From: Asterias amurensis
Taxonomy: Eukaryota; Echinodermata; Asteroidea; Forcipulatida; Asteriidae
Length of the DNA: 64,000 nucleotides
Direction of reading: 5' to 3'
NCBI RefSeq assembly: GCF_032118995.1
Contig: NC_092669.1
Span: 2,913,501-2,977,500 of the forward strand
Shown here: positions 14,701 through 23,700 of the stretch, one piece after another
Position numbering within the stretch: position 1 is the first letter of the stretch
Layout: the number at the start of each line of letters is the position of its first letter
Position numbers and translations under genes: made by a program
The notes under the pieces: model-generated
Database searches by the model: none
Told to the model about the DNA's origin: nothing
What the model saw: only the letters and a program-made list of their open reading frames with translations

Positions 14701-14847
14701 TGAAATTTACAAAATAAAGTTTCTCTGCCCGCGACCTCCAATTATTTTTGAGAGAGAAAAAACCCCGAACAGACAGACTGAGGAAAAACTTACCCGCCGT
14801 CCCTGTTTGTGTGAAACTTGACACAGAACTTTGAAAACACCTGCCAT
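2764..14847 (-). CDS. BCAT: Branched-chain amino-acid aminotransferase (BCAT)
   Basis: PLP-dependent transamination of Leu, Ile and Val to 2-oxo acids. Coding exons in transcript order: 14794-14847, 11297-11353, 10826-11026, 9823-9933, 8527-8646, 6671-6834, 5933-6078, 5230-5315, 4058-4126, 3268-3414, 2764-2805. All have GT/AG borders and join in frame to 398 residues, close to vertebrate BCATs. Visible motifs are [35 protein letters not shown] with the PLP lysine at about K233, [11 protein letters not shown], and [12 protein letters not shown] carrying the CXXC redox pair (about C347/C350). The C-terminus is [13 protein letters not shown]. The first 18 residues ([18 protein letters not shown]) are basic with no acid, so a mitochondrial presequence is likely. 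The start is the first ATG of a 54-nt exon ending at GTAAGT. Introns are filled with MITEs and SINEs. The BCAT1/BCAT2 split probably does not apply; very sure of the family. Confidence 0.96.
2864..3113. repeat. GGGCCCAATTTCAT family, complete plus partial copy
   Basis: Complete foldback 2864-3083, then a second left end at 3085. BCAT last intron, 59 bp from the terminal exon. Confidence 0.8.
3462..3839. repeat. TTAA-flanked MITE family B
   Basis: Ends AGGCAGTGGACACTATTGG and CCAATAGTGTCCAGTGTCTT between TTAA sites. The interior has the AACGGCTCCCTCTGAAGT and TTTTCGAGAAAGAAGTAA blocks. BCAT intron 9. Other copies: 4531-4915, 4912-5190 (truncated), 11441-11832, 21704-22093, 38322-38710 (inverted), 48338-48712 and 49313-49683. 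Confidence 0.9.
3842..4050. repeat. Interspersed repeat, CTCTAGTCATC end
   Basis: Shares GGACTACTACTTTAGCTT, TTGGTCTCAA.GTTTC and CTCTAGTCATC with 60715-60908. No coding frame. Confidence 0.65.
4379..4520. repeat. GGGCCCAATTTCAT family
   Basis: Short 142-bp copy with both inverted ends. BCAT intron. Confidence 0.8.
4531..4915. repeat. MITE family B
   Basis: Complete copy in a BCAT intron, immediately followed by a second, truncated copy sharing the TTAA. Confidence 0.88.
4912..5190. repeat. MITE family B, truncated
   Basis: Starts TTAAAAGGCACTTGACACTT and runs to GGGAGACACCAGATGAGAAC without a right terminus. BCAT intron. Confidence 0.75.
5334..5546. repeat. Foldback MITE, AATAGACCGATCC ends
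   Basis: Second copy, ends AATAGACCGATCCATTAAGC and GCCTAATGGATCAGTCTAT. BCAT intron. Confidence 0.8.
6162..6630 (-). mobile_element. tRNA-headed SINE (body type 3), split by a foldback element
   Basis: Reverse orientation; the AATAATAATAATGACCG tail is at the left and the decayed head CTCTTAACATCCATGACACC at the right. It is interrupted by the foldback at 6401-6577, beside a repeated CTGG. Confidence 0.8.
6401..6577. repeat. Foldback MITE (GGACTAGTCCTA family)
   Basis: Near-perfect 177-bp palindrome: GGTGGATTTCACAAAGGTAG pairs with CTACCTTTGTGAATCCACC, with inner TTAGGACTAGTCCTAGGCA arms. It is inserted in the SINE at 6162-6630. Related copies lie at 594-750, 13680-13838, 46403-46528, 51211-51366 and 63952-64000. 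Confidence 0.85.
6955..7245. repeat. TTAA-flanked MITE family D
   Basis: Ends AAGATGCTATGTCAGATTTT and the inverted AAATCTGACATAGCATCTT. It shares its right TTAA (7242-7245) with the adjacent family C copy. Single copy here. BCAT intron. Confidence 0.85.
7242..7615. repeat. TTAA-flanked MITE family C
   Basis: Ends AAGCCATTGGACCCTTTCGG and CCGAAAGGGTCCAATGGCTT. The interior has CGGAGTCGGGAGAAAATAAC and a CTCGTTAACGAGAAT palindrome. Copies: 1531-1830 (5' truncated), 9125-9477, 12032-12405 (inverted) and 44650-45023. BCAT intron. Confidence 0.9.
8106..8517 (+). mobile_element. tRNA-derived SINE, full length (body type 1)
   Basis: The head GTGGCCGAGCGGTTAAGA (A box) and GGTTCGAATCC (B box) are Leu/Ser-tRNA-like. 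The body contains GACACTTGACCATTGCTTC and AAGAGAAGGGGTTCGCCCC; the tail is GCGCTATATAAGACTTCG plus TATT repeats. The tail ends 9 bp from the exon at 8527-8646, against the splice donor of BCAT. Antisense to BCAT. Confidence 0.85.
8776..9046 (-). mobile_element. tRNA-headed SINE (body type 2)
   Basis: Reverse orientation: the head GGTGTCATGGCCAAGCGG is at the right end. The body differs from the 8106 copy and ends in the sequence read on plus as GGCCTGAAGGCCACTTCAAG. BCAT intron. Confidence 0.8.
9125..9477. repeat. MITE family C
   Basis: Complete copy with a small deletion in the CTCGTTAACGAG centre. BCAT intron 4. Confidence 0.88.
10021..10220. repeat. Dispersed repeat with GAGGGCG and CATATGGGGGAC
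   Basis: Shares AGAGGGCG.(T/G).TCAGAAGAAGTTT and GCCATRTGGGGGAC with 15431-15556, and in part with 30905-31045. Confidence 0.55.
10413..10686 (-). mobile_element. tRNA-headed SINE (body type 2)
   Basis: Same body as the 8776-9046 copy (ACAAGGCCTGATGGCCAC to CCGCTCGCCAATGATACC on plus). Reverse orientation, in the BCAT intron between exons 3 and 4. Confidence 0.8.
11441..11832. repeat. MITE family B
   Basis: Complete copy in BCAT intron 1; the right-hand TTAA is changed to TTGAA. Confidence 0.88.
11842..11990 (+). mobile_element. Degraded tRNA-related SINE
   Basis: A GAGTGTGGGTTCGACTCCTG core and a weak body; the A box is not convincing. BCAT intron 1. Confidence 0.35.
12032..12405. repeat. 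MITE family C (inverted)
   Basis: Complete copy in reverse orientation, TTAA at both ends. BCAT intron 1. Confidence 0.88.
12478..12818 (+). mobile_element. tRNA-headed SINE (body type 3)
   Basis: Head GTGTCATTGCCGAGTGGTTA with GGTTCGAATCCCGGTCGTGA. The body has CACCCAGGGGTATAAATGGG and CTATGACCAGGGCACTAATG, and the tail is GAAATGCGCTATAAGAA plus TTATTATTA. BCAT intron 1. Confidence 0.85.
14262..14381. repeat. Strong hairpin in BCAT intron 1
   Basis: TTGTATATGTTGGGCGCGAT begins a 36-bp arm that is exactly inverted at the right end, about 40 bp with one mismatch. The loop itself has GATCGCG/CGCGATC repeats. Confidence 0.9.
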
Positions 14848-15558
14848 ATTTGCAGAAGCAATGTATGTTTTTTTTATATCCACAAATGAGGTTGAAAACA
14901 GAAGATTTTCAGGTAGACTTTCGACCGAGTTCTACCGAGCTAAACGCTGACCATTACAGAAATGTTTCTTGCAAAAAAAATATCGACCCACATTGCACGT
15001 GCGAGGTCGAGGGGTCGATGTAATGTGTAATCGAGGTTGCTTGCAGTGTATCACTAGACATAAAAAGCAAGTCCTTTGATCAGACTATTCCTTGAATTGC
15101 TTATTCGGATGCAGTCGTTGATGGCGCTGTAACACAATAACAGAGGTGACTGTCTTGTGGTTGGGGATGCGGGTGGGGATTGGGGGGGGGGGGGATTTGA
15201 AAGATGAAACTCCAATTGCAACAAAACTGAAAAATCGGAAGTCTGCACATGTGCAGGGCACAAATAACTCATTTCAAAAATGTAAAATTTAAAATATCCT
15301 TGTTTATTTTAATTTAAAATTGCTGTGATGAATTGCAAAACAATTTTGTTTTCCGCTCAATTTAGTTGAGAAATAAAATGATTTTGTTGAATCTATAATT
15401 ATTTGGATTTCTATGCTGGTGTCCCTGGAAAATCTGTCCACTGGAGATTCTGGTCCCCATATGGGAAATTAACATAATAAGATAAGGATGATTTAGAAGA
15501 GGGCGTGGTCAGAAGAAGTTTAAGCGAACTTCGCCATATGGGGGACAAATCTCCAATT

Positions 15559-15970
15559 TCATATAACTGCTTTGCTTAAAAGCAGAAAATGTTGCTTAAC
15601 AAGTTTCTGCTTAGCAAAAATAAGGATAGTCACAAACTGTACATGTGATATTATAATAGTAGTTTGGCTTGTACCCTTATTTTGCTAAGCAATATTTGGT
15701 TGTGCTTATCAGCTCAGGAGTGCAGCTTGTAAAAATGTACATTTCATTCTCGTTATAAAGAGCACTGGACCCAATCATAGAGCTGCTGTATCATAAAAAG
15801 CAGCTAAGCACTAAAGAATTATGCTTACCGAAATAAGGTTACCAGCCAAACTGTCATGTATTGTGTACAAGTTGTAACTGGTATCCTGCTCATTTCTGCT
15901 AAGCAGGACATTTTTAAGCAATATTTTTTGTGATGAAACTCTGCTTATAACTATTTACATTGTGAAGTCC
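15559..15970. repeat. GGGCCCAATTTCAT family, decayed pair
   Basis: Repeated TGCTTAGCA/TGCTTAAC blocks and weak ends CCAATTTCATATAACTGC and CCCAATCATAGAGCTGCT. BCAT-AMZ spacer. Confidence 0.55.
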
Positions 15971-16029
15971 CAAATCTCATTTACTGCTTTGTGTTTCTTT
16001 GCCTTGTTGTCCTAAAACAATCCTGTCAT

Positions 16030-16200
16030 AAAAGTAGGTCATTTGGCCAGTCCCGATGACCATGCTATAACGAGAGTTGATTGTATGTATGACAAAATGA
16101 CAATGACATGTCATGCCAATGACAAAATTTATCATGATCCGTTTCTGTAGTTAAAAATATCATGCACCTCTCTAGCCACTGACAAATTCTCTAAAATTCC
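16030..16200 (-). repeat. Tandem duplicate of the AMZ 3' end
   Basis: This stretch repeats about 16214-16373 at an offset of about 173 bp. Shared blocks include GACAAAATGACA, ATCCGTTTCTGTA and CATGCACCTCTCTAGCC. The duplicated part covers the last codons of AMZ (residues around QWLERCM...TETDH), the stop and the proximal 3' UTR. It is diverged and lies beyond the poly(A) signal, so it is probably not in the mRNA. Confidence 0.8.
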
Positions 16201-16218
16201 TGTTACAAAATAAACGGG

Positions 16219-16224
16219 TTTATT
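16219..16224 (-). terminator. Poly(A) signal AATAAA of the AMZ gene
   Basis: The plus strand reads TTTATT, so the minus strand has AATAAA about 80 nt beyond the AMZ stop codon. Position and exact match to the consensus make it the probable cleavage signal. It lies in the spacer between the two copies of the duplicated 3' end. Confidence 0.55.
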
Positions 16225-16303
16225 TGGGCAGTCACAGCAACTGTGTAATAATGAGAGTTGATATGACAAAATGACAGTGACATGTCATGATGACAAAGTT
16301 TGG

Positions 16304-17863
16304 TCAATGATCCGTTTCTGTATTTAAAAATGTCATGCACCTCTCTAGCCACTGACAAGTTCTCTCCATTCCGGGCGATGGATAAAATTCTTGAAGCGTC
16401 CGACACACCTCAAAGAGCCCCTTGTAGCGTTCCTTGACGTCAAACTTCAAGAAGCGTTGAAGCTTACGGAGACAGATTGGGCAGAGGAAAAAGGGCTGGC
16501 TCAGTGCCTGGGAGATTGACTTGCTCTCGTTCATGGAACACTCGAAGAACACGCAATGATTGAGACCAAAGAGATGAGAAGTTTCATGTGTTGCTACCTG
16601 TAATTTGGAGAAAAAAACAAGTGGATTCAAGTTTAGGCCTATTACATTAGTTAAAGGCAGTGGACACTATTGGTAATTGTCAAAGTTCACAATAACATTT
16701 TTTTTTTTTTTTTTTTTTGAGATTGCATCGTTTGAAATACAATTTTAGTTTGAACTGACAGCAAAACCTGGTTCATACTTGCTGAGAATGCAAAATGAAT
16801 GTTAATATGACAAATACGCAAAGAATATCTCGCAACAGTTAAACTGCATCCAAATCATGCGAAACATTCACTGCAAAAACAGTCATGTGACGTCAAAATT
16901 GGCAGGAAGTATGAACTGGGCTTCTTTAGGCCTACAGTAGGCCTATGTTTTGAATAATGAATTTCTTTGTTGTTGTAGTGTAACTGTAAGTGAAGATTAT
17001 GGTAAAGTGCGTCGCAAAAATCCTCACAACAAATTTACCCGCAGTAATTTCCATAAAAGATCTCCGTCCACTCTAACAGATGAAGCCTCGTCTTCTTCGA
17101 CATCATCATCGACGCCTTGGACCGTTTCCAAATCTTCGTTAACCTTGTAGCTTAAAGGTTCGTACCGACCGAAACTGAGTACAGCGCAACGATGCACAAA
17201 CGACGCCTCTCCTAAAACAAAATTAAGTTCTTCCGTTGGATACAGATCCGTCCACGTCCAACCAAGTATGAAGTCTCTTTTCAGTGTACCAGTTAAAGAG
17301 TGTAACTGCGAATACAAGTCCGACACAAGAAACTGCTTTTTCTTTGTTTTCTTGTGGTACCGGCTAACGAGATTGCTGTCGTCTGAATTGATATCATGCA
17401 GATTTTCTAATCTGACGTCTAAACCCGGGAAATAAGTTTGCAGAAAATGGACCAAGAATTTGATCAAGTCGAAACCAGGAACTCTAAAATTTGACGTGAC
17501 AGCATCAGGGAAGTTTTCAAGAGGCCAAAAGTGGAGGGTTTTTGGCTTGTCAAGAAGGTCTGCTCTGCTGAAAAGTCCCATGCTTAACTCCAATGATGCC
17601 TTCCACATTTTATAGGTCTGGCGTCCCATCTTAGGCACTGGTGATTTATGTTGAAATAGCTTCCCACGGGATCCAGTCTCTTCACATCCGCCATCATCTT
17701 CATTATCACTTGTTGATGAAGTTGAATTTGAAAGACAATCGGCTGCAAGCCTGAATAGTTTTTGAGTTGGTTCATCAAACTTACTCAAGTCATACACAAG
17801 ATATCTGATATCTTTACGACGTCTACCCTCTGGTGTATTGGAACATAACAGCGACAAGGACAT
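16304..17863 (-). CDS. AMZ2: Archaemetzincin zinc metallopeptidase
   Basis: Two coding exons, 17039-17863 and 16304-16597, joined at phase 0 give 372 residues; vertebrate AMZ2 has about 360. Exon 1 has the family block LGWTWTDLYPTEELNFVLGE followed by FGRYEPLSY. Exon 2 opens with the signature HETSHLFGLNHC (about H279, E280, H283 and H289), then C295-S-M297 and a CPIC pair near 314-317. This fits the archaemetzincin pattern HExxHxxGx3Cx4CxM...CxxC, so the catalytic and structural zinc ligands are intact. No signal peptide is seen, and a cytosolic or nuclear location is expected. A poly(A) signal lies about 80 nt past the stop. The gene is in line with BCAT and divergent from ACCS. The end of the last exon is tandemly duplicated downstream (16030-16200). 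AMZ1 versus AMZ2 was not resolved; length favours AMZ2. Confidence 0.94.
16651..16676. repeat. Terminal scrap of MITE family B
   Basis: Only the end GGCAGTGGACACTATTGG remains, followed by a poly(T) run, in the AMZ intron. Confidence 0.6.
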
Positions 17864-18797
17864 AGCTAATTAATTGTTCTGTACCGAACTAATTAATTGA
17901 TCACAATTCACAACACGGACTGCACGGACGCACACCCACTTTCTCACCACAACAACAACGAGTAACACAAACAATGCTTATAAATGCTGCCACCAATCGG
18001 CCAGCAAGTGCAAGTCTATTAATTTTGTAGCTATTTTTTTTAAAGGAATAGAAAGGTGCCACTCCCGATAGCATTCCCAGTGCCAAATGCTTAATATTCA
18101 AAAATATACTGCGACAAATACTTGGAAGTCTCACAGCTTTTTACAAAAGGACAGTTATTCATAAGCTTTTGAACTCTTGAACATTTTAAAATCCTCTGCC
18201 CAATAGTTTAATAATAATTGAGTCCCTGGGCCCGTTCCAAGCCAAATGGGGCAGCACCCCTGTCGTATCTGAGTGTCATTTTCCCCCAAACATCCGAGAA
18301 TCAATCTTGAACCCACAAATCTCGGCAATAACTTTTCAGGGGCCTTTGTCATCCTAAATACATCAAGTTGAAAGTCAACAGCCTCCGAATTGGGCACAAG
18401 TTGTTTTACACTCGGGGGGGCTTTAGCTCTCAAAATCTGTTTTCTCCTTATTTTTTTGTGGGCTGGTGGGGCGATGTGTTGCCCGCATTTTACAGCTTGT
18501 TCAGAATCTAATCGCGCCCTTATTTTGTTTGTGTTTTATAGTTACTGCTATGTTATCATCCATGGAACTAGCCTTGCTCAAGGCAGTCGAATTATTCACT
18601 CCGAAAAAAGACCGCCGCTGTATAAAAAACCCACCCGTATTCACTGTGCGTAAAACCCACCCGTATTCACTGTGCGTAACATCGCACGACACGATGCCCC
18701 CGTACACTATCCGCATGCGGAGGCCGTCAGGCAGCAACGACCTCCGCATGCGGTTAGTGGTGTACGAGTGCGATGACTTGTGTGAACCGAAACAGGT

Positions 18798-18935
18798 CAA
18801 CTCGTACCCAAGTCAACTCGTACCCAAGTCAACTCGTACCCAAAATATTATACCCAAGTCAACTCGTACCCAAGTCAACTCGTACCCAAGTCAACTCGTA
18901 CCCGGGTCAACTCGTACCCAAGTCAACTCGTACCG
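18798..18935. repeat. 16-bp tandem repeat, left arm
   Basis: About eight to nine copies of a unit close to AAGTCAACTCGTACCC, with small variants (CCCGGG in place of CCAAG, and one spaced copy). It is the left-arm satellite of the TIR element. Confidence 0.85.
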
Positions 18936-19451
18936 TATAACGTACGTTGTATGCCGATACGGAGAATCCGTGCGGCGTGATTTTGTTATATAAGCGACGG
19001 GAAATAAAATTGATGTTCTACTCACTTTTATTTATTAAAAATAATACCTTCTCACGAATTTCGTTTTAAATAATGCTAGATGTTCATCTCTCTTCTGACT
19101 TTTTTTTTTTTCTCGGTGTTTGGTGCTTATAAAGACATATGAGACATAAAAAGGGTTAACTTTTTTTTAAGTTCTTCTCTTTTTTACTTAAAAACAAACT
19201 CATTCAATATAAAAACATACAATGTATAGTACGCAAATGTTCCGTGTTTTTCTTGTTAAAGGGTTCCCATTAGAAAATTTCATGATAAAAATTCATTCAA
19301 TTCATTCATCTGCGTATGTTCTGATTATCTTTTTACATGTATCTGCAACATGACAAAAAGAAATCATTACAATGAATAAAAAAAAATAAAAAATAAATCA
19401 CAATATTTATCAGTACGAGTTGAAACTCCAAAATTTTGTAAAAATTTATTT

Positions 19452-19596
19452 GGTACGAGTTGACTCGGGTACGAGATGACTCGGGTACGAGTTGACTCGG
19501 GTACGAGATGACTCGGGTACGAGATGACTTGGGTACGAGTTGACTTGGGTACGAGTTGACTTGGGTACGAGTTGACTTGGGTACGAGATGACCCGA
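19452..19596. repeat. 16-bp tandem repeat, right arm (inverted)
   Basis: About nine copies of GGGTACGAGTTGACTC or GGGTACGAGATGACTC, the reverse complement of the left-arm unit. An alternating T/A variant shows that the two arms drifted separately. Confidence 0.85.
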
Positions 19597-19968
19597 ATTC
19601 GTGTGAACGGTATTCGTGCGATGTGACAGTGTGTATACGGGTGGGTCATTCGGTGTGATCGCACACACCATGCACAGGGTATACGGCGGGTGGGTTTACA
19701 GCTGCGTATTTTCAGATGCAGAGCGAATAATGCGACTGCCTTGAGCAAGGCTACCATGGAACCGGTGAGGGGCATGTGCCCCTCCAGTTTTAGGCTGAAG
19801 TGGAGGGAGAAACACTTAACAAATTTTAGGCTGATCATGGAGAAAGGAAAAGCCCCCAAATAGCTAACACTAAGTCAATGCATTCATGCAACTTAGAATG
19901 CAGCACCAGCGGCCATACGCCACCAGAGCTAGTTTGTTCATAATTAATAAAACAAAAAATTGTTTCCT

Positions 19969-20150
19969 AAAATGGGGGATTTATAAGTTAATCCAAAGGA
20001 TTGTATAGGAACCAATCCATTATTTATGATTTATAAAACAAATCAGAAGCACTTAAAGTTCAAATCTAAAAGATTTATTTTTTAATCTAAAAATGAATTG
20101 GTCCCTACATAAATAATCCTTTGGATTAACTTTTTAATCCCTCCCATTTT
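19969..20150. repeat. Foldback element 5' of ACCS
   Basis: Ends AAAATGGGGGATTTATAAGT and ACTTTTTAATCCCTCCCATTTT pair, with inner GTTAATCCAAAGGATT. Confidence 0.8.
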
Positions 20151-20618
20151 AGAGTATAGGGGTTCAGTTTTACATTCATAGCTTAACGTGCGGGTAATAG
20201 TCTCGGACTTTGTTCTGTGTGTGTTTCCCGGTTGCAAAAAAAAAAAGAAAAATTAAAAAATTAAATACTTATGAAAGAACGCCCTTTTTATACAGTTGTC
20301 AAACGGTCTTGATGTTTTACCATAGACCATTCCATTTATTTAAATAGGGGGATTTTCAATCCCAAATTATTGTTATTTTTATTTGTTTAGCACATCCATC
20401 ACAATTCGCATAAGACCGGTCCAGTACAAAATCTACCACCACACACACACACCCACACCCACCCCTACAGTCACATAGACAGTGCGACGAACTTTTCAGA
20501 AGACCAGGACAGTTACATTTGTTATTTATTATAGAAACCAGGTCAAAGCATATGGCCAGCCATAGTTTCTGATCTTTGTTGAATTGATTGGCCAGCGAAG
20601 GTCACCGGTGCAAAGGAA

Positions 20619-20624
20619 TATATA
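20619..20624 (+). promoter_or_regulatory. Possible TATA element of ACCS
   Basis: TATATA lies about 135 bp before the ACCS start codon. A second TATAAAG lies near 20717, but it would leave almost no 5' UTR. Either could be chance in an AT-rich region; no transcript start can be seen directly. Confidence 0.25.
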
Positions 20625-20756
20625 CTTCACTTCAGGGCTTTCGCCGAGGCAGTTTACTGTTGCGTGGATAACCGACCAGGCGTGAGGCAACTTCACAGGG
20701 TGCAGGCTGTGGCGTCTATAAAGCTCTACCCAAGTTTCTTCTAATACCTAGCAAAT

Positions 20757-23700
20757 ATGGCGTCGTCCAACTTATCGAAGAGAATTCAAGCAATGCTCAA
20801 GTACGAGGACAATCTCATCATGCCGCCGAGTGGGGGTGTTCTGAGCGCCGAGGAGTTCGACTGCTCCAGTAATAAAGACGTAAGAGTTTCGCTTTAACCA
20901 TAGAGCTAGTTAACCCATAGAGCTAGGTTTTGGGTGTCCGTATCTTTTATAGAGTGGTTCGTAGGCCTACCTCAACTACCTGTTATGCACATCCCATGCA
21001 TTAATACTCCATGCAAGGCCGGTGCATGATTGTAGAACTACTTCGTAGTCTGGTTTCCCCTCAATTCCAGCGTGCTGGTCTGTTAGACACCATCTGACCT
21101 GCATGGATGGTCGACTACACAATCAAAAGTGCACAGCTGTATAGAACGCCAAAGAGGCAATTAATCCGATCAACACATCGATCGGTCTTTTGCACTGATC
21201 GATTTTCTTCCGTTGATAGGTGGGTACTTAATACGTCGATCGATTGGTCTTTTGCATCGATGGATCGGTTCTTTGATCGATTGGCGGCTACATGCCTGAC
21301 ATGGAAATCGAGCCGTATATAGCTGTAACTGCAAGTTCGGACACGGCCGTAAGGTGGTTACAGGTACTTAAATTTGGATAATAACAATAATGTAAAATTA
21401 CCCCCAATCTTATTTTTTCCCATTTTTTTTTACAGGGTGTAATAAACATGAGCATATCTGAAAACAGATTGGTTTTCGATTTACTTCGAGAAAAGGTAAG
21501 TGTGTTAATTGAGATGTTATTACAGTTGCCAATCAGTAACAATTCTGACAATGAGGGCGTGCCTTAACAGACGCCATAGACCTTTTCGCAAATACCGGGG
21601 CGCGCGCGTAAAGCTTGGAATTAGGTGCATTGTGGTCTTGCTGGTATCCAAATTTGATCTATATATATCCTACAATGCACCTCATTCAACAGTCTGCAAT
21701 GCCTTAAAGGCAGTGGGCACTATTGGTAATTACTCAAAGTAATTATCAGCATAAAACCTTACTTGGTAACGAGTAATGGGGAGAGGTTGATGGTATAAAA
21801 CATTGTGAGAAAGAGGCTCCCTCTGAAGTGACATAGTTTTCGAGAAAGAAGTAATTTTCCATGAATTTGATTTCGAGACCTCAGATTTAGAATTTGAGGT
21901 CTCGACATCAACGATCTAAATGCACACAACGTCGTGTGACAAGGGTGTTTTTCTCTCTCATTATTATCTCGCAACTTCGACGACCAATTGAGCTCAAATG
22001 TTCACAAGTTTGATATTTTATGCATATATGTTGAGATACACCAACTGTGAAGACTACTCTTTGACAATTACCAATAGTGTCCACTGTTTTTAAATCCCAC
22101 GATAACTTCTTTCTTTGTCTACTTTAATACTCATCAGATGCAGAAATGCACGGTACAACCAGAGACTTGGGCCGATGACATGTTTATGTATTCCGAACTT
22201 GGAGGTGTTCCAGAACTCAAAGAAGCCATCGCAAAATACCTACGCGTTACAACAAGAGCCGTTATGCCCGTCGATCCAACAAAAGTACGGCTGCCTGAGC
22301 CATTAAAAAACATACTTTTTGTGTTGTTATTGACAGATTTGCTTCAAATTTAAAGCTTTGTTTTGCTATTATACCTTGGTCCTATAAAAAAAAGGTTATT
22401 TTTTTTTATGTCAAATAATTTTATCTTAATCAGTATAACTGTTTCGCCATTTTGACTTTTGATTTCCTTACCAGATGGCGGTTTTGAACGGCGCTGACTC
22501 GGGATTAGAGGCCTTCGGGCATATCATCTGCGACGCTGGAGGTAAACTTTGTCAACAGTCTGAGATTTTATAAGAGATTATAGCGAAATACATACCAGAC
22601 ATCATTTGCATTTTTGTAAAAGACCGTATGCACATGACGTCATTTCAGTAGGGCGCCCTCACTATATAGTGGTCAAAAGGAGGTTGTCATTCGTCACTGG
22701 GTGCGTTCGATTAGCTTCCCCGGATCGACCCCGGTGTGTGGCGTTTTCTTTTTCCAGGACGAACGTGTGCAGATAATAATCCACGTTCGTCCTGGAAAAA
22801 AAACCCGTCACACACCGGGGTCGACCCGGGGAAGCTAAACGAACGCACCCATTGTTTTACCTCTAAGATGGCGGCTGTATGACGTCAATGCATAAGGTCT
22901 ATTTGGGGATGGTTGGGGGGGGGGGCATGACCCGGCCTGTTACCGTAATGTATCATTTGTGTTCCCTCAGAGGCCGTACTTGTACCTGCTCCATATTACT
23001 ACGGCATCCACAGATCTCTCAAAGTACGATTTGATGTTAACGTTTACCCGATTCCACTTTCTAGCGAGGTAAGTTTTCATCCGTCGCATCGCAAAACCCT
23101 TTTTTCATAACTCCGTGTGACAGTGTTGTTTAAGTTTCGACAACAGAGGACTTGCATATAATAACGTCCGCCGGACGGTTTTGCAAATGCAGTCGTGTCC
23201 GCCCGGACGCTGCTGCATAATGCAATTGTGTCCGCCCGGACACATTTGCATATGCACGTGTCCGCCCCGTGCAAAACCGTCCTTGCAGTAAATTAAACGC
23301 CCTTGGTCGACGGAACACGTTCGCCATTTTTTTTACAAGCTAAGTGCATGTCATGAATGAAAGGGGAAGTGTTCGGCCGTTGGGTATTCGCTGCAACCGT
23401 AAAAATACGTGAATATTCATGATGCATATACGTAGGTTCAGTGGTAGCCCTGGCGGCCTTACTCTTTCGTTTTGTACTACAGTGACGTCCTGGACATCAG
23501 GGTACATTTCTGGGGCGGAAAATTTTCACAGCTTCATAACTCAAATCTTACCTGCAACAAGCCACTAATTTCAACAGATTCACATTCCATGGCAGCATAT
23601 ATTTTTCTGCGGTGGGTTTTGGTCGTCATATATGTTCTTCACAAATCCGTCATTTTCATGAAATAATGCAGCTCCCAACGTTAAGAAATTCCCATTTTTG

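Larger units (their letters stand above)
14848..16303. other. BCAT-AMZ spacer, no gene seen
   Basis: BCAT promoter side next to 14848 (no clear TATA), a G-run near 15181-15194, dispersed repeats 15431-15970, and the duplicated AMZ tail. Confidence 0.6.
18569..19753. mobile_element. Non-autonomous TIR transposon with long arms carrying 16-bp satellites
   Basis: The ends are TAGCCTTGCTCAAGGC inward on both strands, flanked by a 9-bp direct repeat CCATGGAAC (18560-18568 and 19754-19762). The arms keep matching for some 350-400 bp, including repeated ACCCACCCGTAT blocks. Each arm then has tandem copies of a 16-bp unit AAGTCAACTCGTACCC (about 18798-18935 direct, 19452-19596 inverted). No transposase frame is seen. 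A 9-bp duplication and long arms suggest a Mutator-like family. It separates AMZ from ACCS. Confidence 0.85.
17864..20756. other. AMZ/ACCS divergent spacer
   Basis: Contains both 5' regions, a dispersed repeat 18080-18235 (relative at 59855-60030), the TIR element 18569-19753, the foldback 19969-20150 and an AC-rich run near 20430-20465. No additional gene. Confidence 0.6.

Noticed and set aside
17024-17038. Read-through end of AMZ exon 1 (VNLL then stop)
   Set aside because: It is intron sequence; splicing at GTAAAT joins LLWKLLR to VATHETSHL, restoring the zinc motif.
18466-19859. Open frames with repeated NSYPSQLVPKSTRTQ
   Set aside because: Translation of the 16-bp satellites in the TIR element arms; no protein family features.
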